Assembly (NCBI RefSeq): GCF_002285415.1 | Contig: NZ_NSBU01000005.1 | Coordinates: forward strand, 182,285 to 246,284 | Length of the DNA stretch: 64,000 nucleotides | Reading direction: 5' to 3' | From: Actibacterium pelagium | Lineage (GTDB): Bacteria > Pseudomonadota > Alphaproteobacteria > Rhodobacterales > Rhodobacteraceae | Shown here: one piece after another, positions 26,810 to 35,529 of the stretch | Layout of the letters: each line of letters starts with the position of its first letter | How positions within the stretch are numbered: position 1 is the first letter of the stretch | The notes under the pieces: model-generated | Seen by the model: only the letters and a program-made list of their open reading frames with translations | Database searches by the model: none | Told to the model about the DNA's origin: nothing | Program-made: the position numbers and the translations under genes

Positions 26810-27631
26810 ATGCTGCGTTTTACATTGATCCTGTCCCTGTTGCTTGCTGCGAGCAACGCCCAAGCGCAGGCGCGCAAACCCAGCCATTGCATCGCGCTGT
26901 CGCAAGCTCCGGGCGTAGAATACGTGGTACCTGCGGCCTATGGGGCGTCCTTGGCTGAACAGTCGGTACGGATCAGTTATGTCGACCATTCTACCTTTGC
27001 GATCGAAACGCCGGGCGGATTGCTGGCTGCGACTGATTACACGGGCTTTTTGGGCACCACCGAACGGATCCCGGACGTGGTCACCATGAACAACGCCCAT
27101 GACACGCATTGGACGGCCTTCCCGGACCAGCGCATTCCGCATGTTCTGGAAGGCTGGACGCAAAACGGGGTTGCGGCGGATCACTTCGTCGATCTGGGTG
27201 AAATGCTGGTGCGCAACGTACCCACCGATGTCCGCAGCGGTTTTGGCGATGTGCGCAAGAACGGCAATTCGATCTTCGTGTTTGAAGTCGCGGGCCTTTG
27301 CGTTGGTCATCTGGGCCACCTGCATCACGAACCGGATGCTGCCCAATATGCGGCCCTTGGCCGGGTGGATGTGGTCATGGCCCCGGTCGATGGCGGCCGT
27401 ACGTTGGACCTTCCGTCGATGATCCGTGTGATGAAACGATTGAAATCTTCGGTCGTTTTGCCGATGCATTGGTTCGGGCGCTCAACTTTGGAAACCTTCC
27501 TGATCGGTATGGATGAAGAGTTCGACGTGGTACGCACCGACGAGAATTGGATCGAGCTTTCGCTTCAGGACCTTCCGCGCCGCCCGACTGTGATCGTGCT
27601 GGAACCGCGATATCTTCGCGATCCCGAGTAG
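26810..27631 (+). CDS. Exported metallo-beta-lactamase-fold hydrolase
   Basis: 273 residues with a Sec-type signal peptide (MLRFTLILSLLLAASNAQAQA, cleavage near residue 20). The rest resembles the MBL/UlaG-like fold: YVDHSTFAIETPGG opens the first sheet, NNAHDTHW stands where the metal-binding histidines are expected, GHLGHLHHEPD gives more histidines and LPMHWFGRSTLETF the last one. It should be a periplasmic metal hydrolase of unknown substrate. The ATG at 26810 has an excellent AGGAGGA in front; an upstream in-frame start is not supported. Confidence 0.8.
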   Translation: MLRFTLILSLLLAASNAQAQARKPSHCIALSQAPGVEYVVPAAYGASLAEQSVRISYVDHSTFAIETPGGLLAATDYTGFLGTTERIPDVVTMNNAHDTHWTAFPDQRIPHVLEGWTQNGVAADHFVDLGEMLVRNVPTDVRSGFGDVRKNGNSIFVFEVAGLCVGHLGHLHHEPDAAQYAALGRVDVVMAPVDGGRTLDLPSMIRVMKRLKSSVVLPMHWFGRSTLETFLIGMDEEFDVVRTDENWIELSLQDLPRRPTVIVLEPRYLRDPE

Positions 27632-27684
27632 CGCTTGATCCCGCAGGCCACGCGTGATTGATGGGGTCCACTGGAGTACCACCG

Positions 27685-29100
27685 ATGCTGAACCCTGCCG
27701 ACGACACCTTTCTGAACACGCTTAAAGAGAAGCTGCCGGAACATCTGTTCAGGCCGCTCGCGCCTTCGTACCTGGAAGAGCCGCGCGGCCGTTATGTTGG
27801 GCAGGCAGGGGCGATCATCGCGCCTGAAAACACAGATCAGGTCGCCGAGGTCGTGCGGCTGTGCAACGAGGCGCGGGTGGGCATAGTGCCATATGCGGGT
27901 GGCACGGGGCTTGTTGGTGGTCAGCTTCAGCCAGATGGACCGGCGCCTGTCCTGCTGTCGCTGGAGCGGATGACGGCCGTGCGTGATGTCTTTCCGACCG
28001 AGAACGTGCTCGTCGTCGAAGCGGGCGCGATCCTCACGGACGTACAGGCCGCCGCAGAGGAAGTGGATCGGCTTTTCCCGCTGTCCTTGGCATCCGAAGG
28101 ATCCGCGCGGATTGGCGGGCTGCTGTCCACCAATGCGGGCGGCGTGAACGTCTTGCGTTATGGCAATGCAAGAGAGCTGTGTCTGGGGATTGAGGCCGTT
28201 TTGCCGAACGGCGAGATCATGAACACCCTCACGCGCCTGCGTAAAGACAACACCGGCTACGACCTGCGCGATCTTCTGATCGGGGCAGAGGGGACGCTTG
28301 GTATCATCACCGCCGCCGCGTTGAAGCTGCACCCGCGTCCTGCGGGCGAAGGCACCGCCTTGTTGACAGTCAAGGATCCTACAGCGGCGCTGGCCCTGCT
28401 AGCCCTGACCGGCAAACATATGGCGGGCGGGGTCTCGGCCTTTGAACTGATGCACAGGCGCGCCTTTGAATTCTTCGAAGAGACGGATATCCCGATCACC
28501 TGCCCCTTTGACGAGACGCCAGAGTGGGTAGTCCTGCTAGAGATCGGCCTGCCCAAAGGTATCGACCCTCAATCCGCGCTGGAGGCTCTGTTCGAAGACG
28601 CGCTTGAGGCCGGGTTGGTCGATGACGGGATTGTCGCCCAGTCAGAGGCTCAGCGGCTTGCCTTCTGGGCCATGCGGGAAGAAATTCCTACGGCCAACCG
28701 TCGGATCGGTTCGATCTCGTCGCATGATATCTCGGTTCCGATCTCGTCGATTCCTGATTTCATCGAAGAAGGGGGAAAGCGACTTGCCGCTCTTGGACCG
28801 ATTCGGGTGAATTGCTTTGGTCATCTGGGCGACGGCAACCTGCACTACAACGTTTTCCCACCTGAAGGTCGCGACCGCGCAGAGTTCGACGGCATCCGCG
28901 ATCAGGTGAAGCGCATCGTGCATGACCTCGTGCACGAGATGTCAGGCTCTTGCAGCGCCGAGCACGGGATCGGGCGCCTGAAAGTTGGCGATCTCGAGCG
29001 TTATGGGGATCCGGCAAAGCTGAACATGATGCGTGCGATCAAAACCGCAGTTGATCCGCATGGCATCATGAACCCGGGCGCAGTTCTGCGCGCGGATTAA
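27685..29100 (+). CDS. FAD-linked oxidoreductase (GlcD / D-2-hydroxyacid dehydrogenase type)
   Basis: 471 residues of the FAD-binding PCMH (VAO) family. PYAGGTGLVGGQL and GLLSTNAGGVNVLRYGNARELCLG bind the FAD pyrophosphate, GAEGTLGIITAAALKLHPRP closes that domain and NCFGHLGDGNLHYNVFPP plus EHGIGRLKVGDL give the active-site and C-terminal motifs. The family oxidises D-lactate, glycolate or D-2-hydroxyglutarate and passes electrons to quinone or an electron-transfer flavoprotein; which one cannot be told here. The ATG at 27685 follows GGAG. Its last four bases overlap the convergent ygfZ-like gene. Confidence 0.9.
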   Translation: MLNPADDTFLNTLKEKLPEHLFRPLAPSYLEEPRGRYVGQAGAIIAPENTDQVAEVVRLCNEARVGIVPYAGGTGLVGGQLQPDGPAPVLLSLERMTAVRDVFPTENVLVVEAGAILTDVQAAAEEVDRLFPLSLASEGSARIGGLLSTNAGGVNVLRYGNARELCLGIEAVLPNGEIMNTLTRLRKDNTGYDLRDLLIGAEGTLGIITAAALKLHPRPAGEGTALLTVKDPTAALALLALTGKHMAGGVSAFELMHRRAFEFFEETDIPITCPFDETPEWVVLLEIGLPKGIDPQSALEALFEDALEAGLVDDGIVAQSEAQRLAFWAMREEIPTANRRIGSISSHDISVPISSIPDFIEEGGKRLAALGPIRVNCFGHLGDGNLHYNVFPPEGRDRAEFDGIRDQVKRIVHDLVHEMSGSCSAEHGIGRLKVGDLERYGDPAKLNMMRAIKTAVDPHGIMNPGAVLRAD

Positions 29101-29831
29101 GAGGTTTTGCGAACGGTCGCGTCACCTGCCTGAAGCTCGCCCTCGGCCCGATCGAACCGCAGGTATGCGATCGCCTTGTCGCCCGAACGGCTGAGAAGGG
29201 TGCCAACAGGTTTGCCGTCACGCGTAATCTCTGTGCCGGTGTCAGCGGGGCCATCGACATCTACGGAAACCAGCCCTTTGCGCAGCTCGGTCTTGTGCTT
29301 CATGCGGGCGGTGACTTCTTGCCCGACGTAGCAGCCTTTCTTGAAGTCGACGCCTTTCAACCGTTCAAACCCGGTTTCAAGAATGAAAGTGTCGGGGGTC
29401 AGTTCGATCCCGGTTTCCGGAATGCAATTGGCCACACGCAGCGCTGTCCAGTCGGTGCCATCGTCACCCGACTGATCGCTATACAGGCGCCAGCCAAGGT
29501 CAGGGTGGCGAGGGTCTGCAAGGGCGCCGTCCGGCGCAGGGCCTGTGCCACGTGAAAGCGACAGGTCGCTTTCGGAGATTTGCACATCGGCGCGCAATTT
29601 GTACATGGAAAGGCGTTGCGCAAGCGTCGCGGCGACCTCTGTCGCGACGTCGATCACGATGTCATCTGCACGCACCAGCAGGAAAAAATCAGCGATGTAT
29701 TTGCCTTGCGGTGTCAGCAGAGCAGCATAGGTCAGACTGCCTTCAGGGCCCGGACCGTTGGTGGTCAGGCCGGTCAGGAAATCAACGCGGTCCGCGCCGG
29801 TCAGTCGAAGAAGGGTGCGAGGTTTGTCCAT
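29097..29831 (-). CDS. ygfZ: Folate-binding protein of the YgfZ/GcvT family
   Basis: 244 residues. The YgfZ signature KGCYVGQEVTARM is present at about residues 165-177. The N-terminal part LLRLTGADRVDFLTGLTTN resembles the folate-binding domain of GcvT. YgfZ/IBA57 proteins use tetrahydrofolate to help repair or build certain iron-sulfur clusters. The ATG at 29831 is chosen because MDKPRTLLRLTG is the usual start; the ribosome binding site is weak. It lies 19 bases after the phosphatase gene on the same strand, and its 3' end overlaps the FAD oxidoreductase gene by 4 bases. Confidence 0.9.
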   Translation of the reverse strand: MDKPRTLLRLTGADRVDFLTGLTTNGPGPEGSLTYAALLTPQGKYIADFFLLVRADDIVIDVATEVAATLAQRLSMYKLRADVQISESDLSLSRGTGPAPDGALADPRHPDLGWRLYSDQSGDDGTDWTALRVANCIPETGIELTPDTFILETGFERLKGVDFKKGCYVGQEVTARMKHKTELRKGLVSVDVDGPADTGTEITRDGKPVGTLLSRSGDKAIAYLRFDRAEGELQAGDATVRKTS

Positions 29832-29850
29832 GGCGTTCAAGCTAAGCGTC

Positions 29851-30540
29851 CTAGGCCGCTTTTCCACGTTTTTCTGCAAACGAGGCCGTCAGCGCGTCGC
29901 GGTCATAGCGGGTCTCGATCCACTCCCTGATCGGCATTGGCGCATCTTTTGTGTCGGCCTCATAGACATCCAGAAAGAGATCTAGAATCCCGGTTCTGGT
30001 GCTTTTCAGATGAAGGTACTTTCGGCTGAGTTGCTCGCGCGCCTTCGCAAGCGAAACCTTTTCCACATAAAGCATATAAAGGGCGGCGGCCAAGCCAGCC
30101 CGGTCTGCACCAGATTTGCAGTGCATCAGGAACGGTTTTTCGATCGTGTCAAAAATGTCCAGAAGGGCGATCAACTGCTTCGGCTTTGGCGCATTCCGAG
30201 CGGCCATTTCGACCCGCACCATTTTGATCCCCACAGCATCGCACATCTCTTTTTCGAGAAGATAGAAGCTGTTTGGTTTGTAGCCACGCAGATAAAGGAT
30301 CGTCTCGATCCCCATTTCTTTATACCGTTTGACCCGCTTCGGAGACGGCTGGTTGGACCGCCAAACACCGGGAACGACCTGATACAGGTTGGTCCACCAG
30401 ACGCGCAGAAATGCATGATCCATCAGTTGGGTGTGCCAAAAGGCAGCGCGGCGACCGGCTGGAGAGGAAATGTCCTTCCCAAAAGAATCGCGCAGCTCAG
30501 AGTCCCATTGCTTCAGGCGCGACTTCAGATAACCAAACAT
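29851..30540 (-). CDS. Tyrosine/dual-specificity phosphatase-like protein
   Basis: 229 residues with no signal peptide or membrane segment. The cysteine phosphatase loop CX5R is seen as MHCKSGADRAGLAAALYML near residue 140, preceded by the usual strand KPFLMHC; the general acid cannot be placed with certainty. YQVVPGVWRSNQPSPKRVKRY resembles the entry motif of DSP-like phosphatases that act on phosphotyrosine or phosphoinositide-like substrates. It begins at ATG 30540 and is followed 19 bases later by ygfZ. Target unknown. Confidence 0.85.
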   Translation of the reverse strand: MFGYLKSRLKQWDSELRDSFGKDISSPAGRRAAFWHTQLMDHAFLRVWWTNLYQVVPGVWRSNQPSPKRVKRYKEMGIETILYLRGYKPNSFYLLEKEMCDAVGIKMVRVEMAARNAPKPKQLIALLDIFDTIEKPFLMHCKSGADRAGLAAALYMLYVEKVSLAKAREQLSRKYLHLKSTRTGILDLFLDVYEADTKDAPMPIREWIETRYDRDALTASFAEKRGKAA

Positions 30541-30605
30541 TTAGATTCCAACCAAAGACCAGTTCCGAGCGGTCTATCGGGAAAGCGCCTTGCAGACAAG
30601 CGAGC

Positions 30606-30794
30606 TCAGATAACGCTGCCTTTGCGTCGCGCCAGATGTTGAATGAATAGGTGGACCGGATAGCCAATCGCAAGCGCGGGAAGATATCCGTAAAGCGCCC
30701 AAGTGAACACCATGAAGCTGAGCAGATTGACATAGGCCATTACCAGAAATGGCTTCGTGTAATTCTCAACAGCACGGATTGGTCGCGTGGTCAT
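30606..30794 (-). CDS. Small membrane protein, 62 residues
   Basis: A short protein with a basic start (MTTRPIRAVENYTKP), two closely spaced hydrophobic stretches (about 17-34 and 36-50) and a basic end (LFIQHLARRKG). The strong AGGAGGAG directly before the ATG at 30794 supports real translation. It is 65 bases upstream of the phosphatase gene on the same strand, so the two may share a transcript. I do not recognise the family. A small inner-membrane protein of unknown function is the safest call. Confidence 0.7.
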   Translation of the reverse strand: MTTRPIRAVENYTKPFLVMAYVNLLSFMVFTWALYGYLPALAIGYPVHLFIQHLARRKGSVI

Positions 30795-30926
30795 GTCTCC
30801 TCCTGTTTTTCAGCTTAGCGCGAATTACCTGTCCGCCGAGTCACTTTTTCGTTCGGAACTGTTCCGGCGGCGGATTGCGGCTGCTGGCAAAGCCGCTAAG
30901 CTGCCGACAAAGTCAAAGAGGGCCAC

Positions 30927-31676
30927 ATGTCTGAACCATCCTATCTAGAAACCCCGTCTGGGCGCCGCATTGCCTATCACAAAACCGAAGGGGCAGGACC
31001 CGGCGTTGTATTCCTGGGCGGTTTCCGGTCCGACATGGAAGGGACCAAGGCCGTGTTTCTGGAAGACTGGGCGCGCCAACAGGGACGGGCATTCCTGCGG
31101 TTTGACTATTCGGGTCATGGCCAGTCGTCCGAAGAGTTTACCGACGGTTCCATTGGTGACTGGGCCGAGGATGCTCAGGCGGCTGTCTCGGCGTTGACAG
31201 AGGGTCCCCAGGTCTTTGTTGGGTCCTCGATGGGAGGGTGGATTTCGCTTTTGGTTGGACGGGAGCGGCCCGATCTTTTTGCGGGGTTCGTTGGCATCGC
31301 GGCCGCGCCGGATTTCACGGAAGACGGGTTTTGGGCGGATTTCAGTGAAGAACAACGGGCACAGCTAATCGAGGCAGGGCAGGTTGCTTTGCCCTCAGGG
31401 TATGATGAGGGCGATTACATCATCACGCGCCGATTGATCGAGGAAGGCCGTAACAGTCTTGTTCTGCGCACGCCGCTTTCCCTGCCGTGCTCCGTTCGTC
31501 TTCTACAAGGCACCGAGGACGAGGCCGTCACCACGGAAACCGCGTTGCGCCTTTTGGATCATTTGCAGGCCGACGATAGCCGTTTGACCCTTGTTAAGGG
31601 GGCTGACCATCGCTTTTCCGACCCGCAATGTCTGGACCTGATTGCCGACGCTGTTTTGGATGTTGGAAATAGCTGA
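30927..31676 (+). CDS. Alpha/beta hydrolase
   Basis: 249 residues of the alpha/beta-hydrolase fold. FLGGFRSDMEGTK supplies the oxyanion strand, VGSSMGGWISLLVGRERPDL the GxSxG nucleophile elbow (serine near residue 98), and VKGADHRFSDPQ the catalytic histidine. The sequence resembles the ABHD10/palmitoyl-protein thioesterase-like group. It is cytoplasmic, stands alone and is convergent with phaZ, from which it is separated by a bidirectional terminator. Substrate unknown; an esterase or thioesterase is likely. Confidence 0.88.
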   Translation: MSEPSYLETPSGRRIAYHKTEGAGPGVVFLGGFRSDMEGTKAVFLEDWARQQGRAFLRFDYSGHGQSSEEFTDGSIGDWAEDAQAAVSALTEGPQVFVGSSMGGWISLLVGRERPDLFAGFVGIAAAPDFTEDGFWADFSEEQRAQLIEAGQVALPSGYDEGDYIITRRLIEEGRNSLVLRTPLSLPCSVRLLQGTEDEAVTTETALRLLDHLQADDSRLTLVKGADHRFSDPQCLDLIADAVLDVGNS

Positions 31677-31686
31677 TCGGCAAAAG

Positions 31687-31712
31687 AAAACCGGCCCAAA
31701 AGGCCGGTTTTT
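31687..31712. terminator. Bidirectional terminator between the hydrolase gene and phaZ
   Basis: AACCGGCC and GGCCGGTT form a perfect 8-bp stem around CAAAA. TTTGATTA follows on the plus strand and TTCTTTTG on the minus strand, so both convergent genes can use it. Confidence 0.9.
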
Positions 31713-31733
31713 GATTAGATCGAAATCAGGTGA

Positions 31734-33002
31734 TCAGACTGTTTTCAGTCGTGCCACCTTGTTTTCGTTGCCGGGCGCGTTCTGGTCGATGAAGTCCAGA
31801 ACCAGCGGGCGAATGTTGTTACGCCAGCTGCGGCCCGCAAAGATACCATAGTGGCCCGCGTTGGGCTCTAGGTGAGAGGCTTTCTTTTCGTCTGGCAGGC
31901 CGGTTAGCAAGTCTAGCGCGGCAACACATTGGCCCGGGGCCGAAATGTCGTCTTTCTCACCCTCGACGGTCTTCACCGCAACATTGGTGATCTTGGCAAG
32001 GTCAACAGGTTTGCCGTTCACGGTGAACTTATTCTGCGCGATTTCGAGGTTCTTGAAGACACGCTCGACAGTCGACAAGTAGAACTCCGCCGTCATGTCC
32101 ATCACCGCGAGATATTCGTCGTAGAACCGATTGTGTTTGTCGTGATCACTGGCTTCGTGTTTGGCGACACGCAAGATCTGTTCGATAAAGGCCTTGGAGT
32201 GGCTTTCGGCGTTCATCGACATGAATGAGCTTAGCTGCATCAGCCCCGGATAGACCGAACGGCCGACGCCTGCGTATTTCAGGCCGACGCGCTGGATGAC
32301 CATATGTTCCAACTGGCCCATGGTGACGCGGCGACCAAAGTCAGTCACTTCAGTGGCAGCGGCATCCGGATCGATCGGCCCGCCGATCAAGGTCAGGGTG
32401 CGCGGTTGTGCCGCGGGGTCTTCCTCGGCCAGATAAGCGGTGGCAGCCAAGGCCAGCGGAGCGGGCTGGCAAACCGCTACAACGTTGGTATCTGGGCCAA
32501 GATGGCGCATGAAATCAGCCAGATAGAGGACGTAATCCTCGATATCAAACTTACCCTCAGAAACCGGGATATCGCGGGCGTTGTGCCAGTCCGTGATAAA
32601 GACTTCACAATCCGGCAGTAAGCTTGCTACGGTCGAGCGCAGCAGCGTTGCGTAGTGGCCTGACATCGGCGCACAAAGCAGGACGCGACGCGGCTTTGCC
32701 TGACGGCCAAGGACTTTGAAATGCAAAAGATCGCCAAAAGGACGCTCGATCAGCGTTTCCACACTGACAACATGGTCTTTTCCGTCGCTGTCAGAAATGG
32801 CGGGGATGTTCCAGTCCGGCTTTGCAACCATACGGGAATATGTGCGTTCCGTAACCTCGCCCCACGCAGCGACAAGCTGGAAAAACGGGTTCGGAACCAT
32901 GCCGGTAATCGGATACGACCCAAAGGCAAGCGCAGAGGCGCCGAGCCACTGATTGGTGTTGCGAACGTTCTCGGTCCAGTCGTAGATGGCCATTCGAAAC
33001 AT
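31734..33002 (-). CDS. phaZ: Intracellular polyhydroxyalkanoate depolymerase
   Basis: 422 residues of the intracellular PHB depolymerase family. The nucleophile lies in VVAVCQPAPLALAA: a cysteine (residue 178) takes the place of serine in the lipase box, as in Ralstonia PhaZ1. GPIDPDAAATEV and HLEPNAGHYGIFAGRSWR are further family blocks, the latter with the catalytic histidine. It breaks down native PHB granules in the cytoplasm. ATG 33002 has AAGGAGCG before it; a second ATG three codons in (32993) is possible. It is divergent from phaC, sharing a 95-bp promoter region. Confidence 0.95.
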   Translation of the reverse strand: MFRMAIYDWTENVRNTNQWLGASALAFGSYPITGMVPNPFFQLVAAWGEVTERTYSRMVAKPDWNIPAISDSDGKDHVVSVETLIERPFGDLLHFKVLGRQAKPRRVLLCAPMSGHYATLLRSTVASLLPDCEVFITDWHNARDIPVSEGKFDIEDYVLYLADFMRHLGPDTNVVAVCQPAPLALAATAYLAEEDPAAQPRTLTLIGGPIDPDAAATEVTDFGRRVTMGQLEHMVIQRVGLKYAGVGRSVYPGLMQLSSFMSMNAESHSKAFIEQILRVAKHEASDHDKHNRFYDEYLAVMDMTAEFYLSTVERVFKNLEIAQNKFTVNGKPVDLAKITNVAVKTVEGEKDDISAPGQCVAALDLLTGLPDEKKASHLEPNAGHYGIFAGRSWRNNIRPLVLDFIDQNAPGNENKVARLKTV

Positions 33003-33097
33003 AAGTCGCTCCTTGTTATTTATCCGGGGCGGTCCCGAATTGGTCGTGTCGTATCTGCGTCTGCTCAGAGTCTCGACGATACGGGGGAAAGAGTAAT

Positions 33098-34882
33098 ATG
33101 ACAATAAAAGAAGCTGCACCTGCAAAAGAATCTTCTGCACTGCAGAACAACCTCCAAAAGGTCGAACAGCTGTCCGAGCGACTGATAAAGGCGCTGTCGA
33201 ATAAAAGCGTGGCGAATCCGGGTCTTCAGGGGCCGAATCCCGACCTGATGATCAAAGCTTCGACAGCCTATTGGCAGGATGCGGTGAACAACCCGTCCAA
33301 GATTTTCGAACATCAAGTGTCGTTCTGGAGCAAGTCTGTTCAGCATTTTATCGAGGCGCAAGAAGCGCTTGCAGGTGGCCAGTTCAAAGCGCCTGAGGAC
33401 AAGACCCCGACCGATCGCCGCTTCTCGAACCCCCTGTGGCAGTCACACCCCTATTTCAACTTCGTGAAGCAGCAATACATGCTGTCCAGCGAAGCGATCG
33501 CGAACAGCGTGAAGGAAATCGAAGGTCTCAGCGACAAGGATCGGACGCGACTAGAGTATTTCTCGCAGCAGATCGTTGATCTGATGGCACCGACCAACTT
33601 CCTTGCCACCAACCCCGATGCGCTGGAGCGCGCGGTGGAAACCGAAGGGGAGTCTTTGGTTCGAGGGCTGGAGAACCTTGTCAGAGATATCGAAGCCAAT
33701 GACGGCGAGCTTTTGGTCACGTTGGCCGACCGAGAAGCGTTCAAGGTCGGTGGCAATATCGCCACCACACCCGGGCAGGTCGTCTATCGCAACAGAATGC
33801 TTGAGCTGATCCAGTACACGCCCACCACCGAAAAGGTGCATGAGGTTCCGCTGATCATCTTCCCGCCTTGGATCAACAAGTTCTATGTGATGGACTTGAA
33901 AGAGCAAAACTCTCTGATCAAATGGCTCGTGGATCAGGGCTATACGCTTTTCGTGGTTTCCTGGGTCAATCCGGACCCCGATATGGCTGATGTCGGCGTC
34001 GATACCTATGTGAAGGAAGGATATATCGAGGCCATCGAGCAGGTGAAGGCAATCACCAAGCAGAAGCAGGTGAATGCGGTCGGCTATTGTATCGCCGGGA
34101 CGACCCTGTCGCTGACCCTTGCGCTACTGCAGAAACTTGGTGACAAATCGATCAAGTCTGCGACGTTCTACACCACCCTGACAGATTTCTCGGATCAGGG
34201 AGAGTTCGAGGTTTTCCTTGGCGATGATTTCGTAGATGCCATTGAACAAGAGGTCGAGGCGAAGGGCTGTTTGCAGTCCTACATCATGTCGCGCACGTTC
34301 TCGTTCTTGCGCCCCAATGACCTGATCTATTCCCCCGCGATCCGCAGCTACATGATGGGCGAGGCGCCACCCGCCTTTGATCTTCTGTATTGGAATGGCG
34401 ATTCAACCAATCTGCCGGCGCGCATGGCGATTGAATATCTGCGGGGGCTTTGTCAGGACAACAAGCTGGCAAAGGGTGAGTTCGAGATCGACGGGCATAA
34501 GCTATCCTTGAAGGATGTGAAAGTTCCGGTCTGCGCCATTGCGTGTGAGACAGATCACATCGCCGCGTGGAAGCCCTCGTTCAACGGGATCAGCCAGATG
34601 GGAAGTCGCAGCAAGACATTCATCCTGTCTGAAAGCGGGCATATCGCGGGGATCATCAATCCACCTTCGAAGAAGAAATACGGCCACTATACCAGCAAGG
34701 CTCCGATCAAAGATGCAGACGTCTGGCTGGCAGAAGGAACCTACAATGAAGGGTCCTGGTGGCCCACTTGGGATTCGTGGTTAAGCAAAAAATCTGGGAA
34801 AAAAGTGCCTGCACGGCAGCCGGGCGGGAAAAATCACCCCCCGATTTGCCCTGCTCCGGGCACCTATGTCCTTAAAAAATAA
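33098..34882 (+). CDS. phaC: Class I polyhydroxyalkanoate synthase
   Basis: 594 residues, the usual size of class I PhaC. The synthase box is VGYCIAGTTLS with the catalytic cysteine at residue 331; the aspartate lies in ACETDHIAAW and the histidine in SESGHIAGIINPP. It joins 3-hydroxyacyl-CoA (chiefly 3-hydroxybutyryl-CoA) into the PHA polymer at the granule surface. ATG 33098 follows GGGGGAAAGAG. A perfect palindrome with the PhaR-type core CTGC-ACT-GCAG lies inside codons 12-17. phaP and phaR follow on the same strand. Confidence 0.97.
   Translation: MTIKEAAPAKESSALQNNLQKVEQLSERLIKALSNKSVANPGLQGPNPDLMIKASTAYWQDAVNNPSKIFEHQVSFWSKSVQHFIEAQEALAGGQFKAPEDKTPTDRRFSNPLWQSHPYFNFVKQQYMLSSEAIANSVKEIEGLSDKDRTRLEYFSQQIVDLMAPTNFLATNPDALERAVETEGESLVRGLENLVRDIEANDGELLVTLADREAFKVGGNIATTPGQVVYRNRMLELIQYTPTTEKVHEVPLIIFPPWINKFYVMDLKEQNSLIKWLVDQGYTLFVVSWVNPDPDMADVGVDTYVKEGYIEAIEQVKAITKQKQVNAVGYCIAGTTLSLTLALLQKLGDKSIKSATFYTTLTDFSDQGEFEVFLGDDFVDAIEQEVEAKGCLQSYIMSRTFSFLRPNDLIYSPAIRSYMMGEAPPAFDLLYWNGDSTNLPARMAIEYLRGLCQDNKLAKGEFEIDGHKLSLKDVKVPVCAIACETDHIAAWKPSFNGISQMGSRSKTFILSESGHIAGIINPPSKKKYGHYTSKAPIKDADVWLAEGTYNEGSWWPTWDSWLSKKSGKKVPARQPGGKNHPPICPAPGTYVLKK
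33133..33147 (+). promoter_or_regulatory. Candidate PhaR operator inside the start of phaC
   Basis: TTCTGC-ACT-GCAGAA is a perfect palindrome with core CTGC-N3-GCAG, 35 bases into the phaC coding region. Its core is the same type as the sites in the phaP promoter. It could act as a downstream operator. A match by chance in a 64-kb window is possible. Confidence 0.35.
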
Positions 34883-34910
34883 AAACTTTCCAAAATGTCA
34901 TAAAAGTTTG

Positions 34911-34925
34911 TGCTGCAGTGCAGCA
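34911..34925 (+). promoter_or_regulatory. Upstream PhaR operator of phaP
   Basis: TGCTGC-AGT-GCAGCA is a perfect palindrome containing CTGC-N3-GCAG. It ends eight bases before the proposed -35 hexamer of phaP. PhaR of related bacteria is known to repress phaP through pairs of such sites. Confidence 0.75.
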
Positions 34926-34933
34926 AAAAAAGC

Positions 34934-34962
34934 TTGAAATGCTGCGATGCGGCATGTATATC
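34934..34962 (+). promoter_or_regulatory. phaP: phaP promoter with a second PhaR operator in the spacer
   Basis: TTGAAA (34934-34939) and TATATC (34957-34962) are separated by 17 bases. The spacer holds ATGCTGC-GAT-GCGGCAT (34939-34955), an inverted repeat with one mismatch and the core CTGC-GAT-GCGG. A repressor bound there would block RNA polymerase directly. Transcription would begin near 34969, giving a leader of about 60 bases. Confidence 0.65.
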
Positions 34963-35030
34963 ATTGTGCAGACGCAGAAAGACACGGCGCCTACATATAC
35001 AGATGCCATATGCTTTTAAGGAGAGATACC

Positions 35031-35480
35031 ATGGCTAACGCACAAGACTTCAACAAGCTGGTCCAAGACATGCTGGGTGCTTTCCCGGTGGACATGACTG
35101 CCGCACAAGACGCTTTCAAAACTCAGGCCGACCTGGGCGACAAACTGTCGAAAGTTGCTCTGGAAGCTGCTGAGAAATCCAGCGAGATTTCGTCCAAGTG
35201 GACCAAAGAAACCATCGCCAAGCTGGGCGACGTGACTTCGGCAAAAGCCGAGCCGACCGAATACACCAAAGCCGCAACCGACTTCGCTTCGGCTTCTGCT
35301 GAGCTGGCCGCCGAAAACCTGGCCGCTTTCGCTGAAGTTGCCAAGAAAGTTCAGATGGAAACCGTCGAACTGATGCTGGCTGCTGGCAAAGACTTCTCGG
35401 AAGACGCAACTGCTGCTGTCAAGAAAGCTACCGAAGAAGCGACCAAAGCTGCGAAGAAAGCAACCGCAGCTGCTAAGTAA
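35031..35480 (+). CDS. phaP: Phasin (PHA granule-associated protein)
   Basis: 149 residues, strongly helical and rich in alanine and lysine. MANAQDFNKLVQDMLGAFPVD begins a phasin_2-type domain with amphipathic helices that coat the granule surface; the tail is a run of KKAT/KAAKK repeats, which may bind DNA or the acidic granule surface. ATG 35031 follows AAGGAGAG; the in-frame extension upstream would run through the promoter and is rejected. The gene has its own PhaR-controlled promoter and terminator, as expected for an abundant structural protein. Confidence 0.93.
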   Translation: MANAQDFNKLVQDMLGAFPVDMTAAQDAFKTQADLGDKLSKVALEAAEKSSEISSKWTKETIAKLGDVTSAKAEPTEYTKAATDFASASAELAAENLAAFAEVAKKVQMETVELMLAAGKDFSEDATAAVKKATEEATKAAKKATAAAK

Positions 35481-35529
35481 GCGCGGACAGCGAATTCAGC
35501 CGGCACCTCCTCCCAGCCGGTGAATCGCG

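Noticed and set aside
34947..35030. N-terminal extension of the phasin
   Set aside because: It would translate the promoter region and the operator spacer; the ATG at 35031 has a near-perfect ribosome binding site and the normal phasin start.
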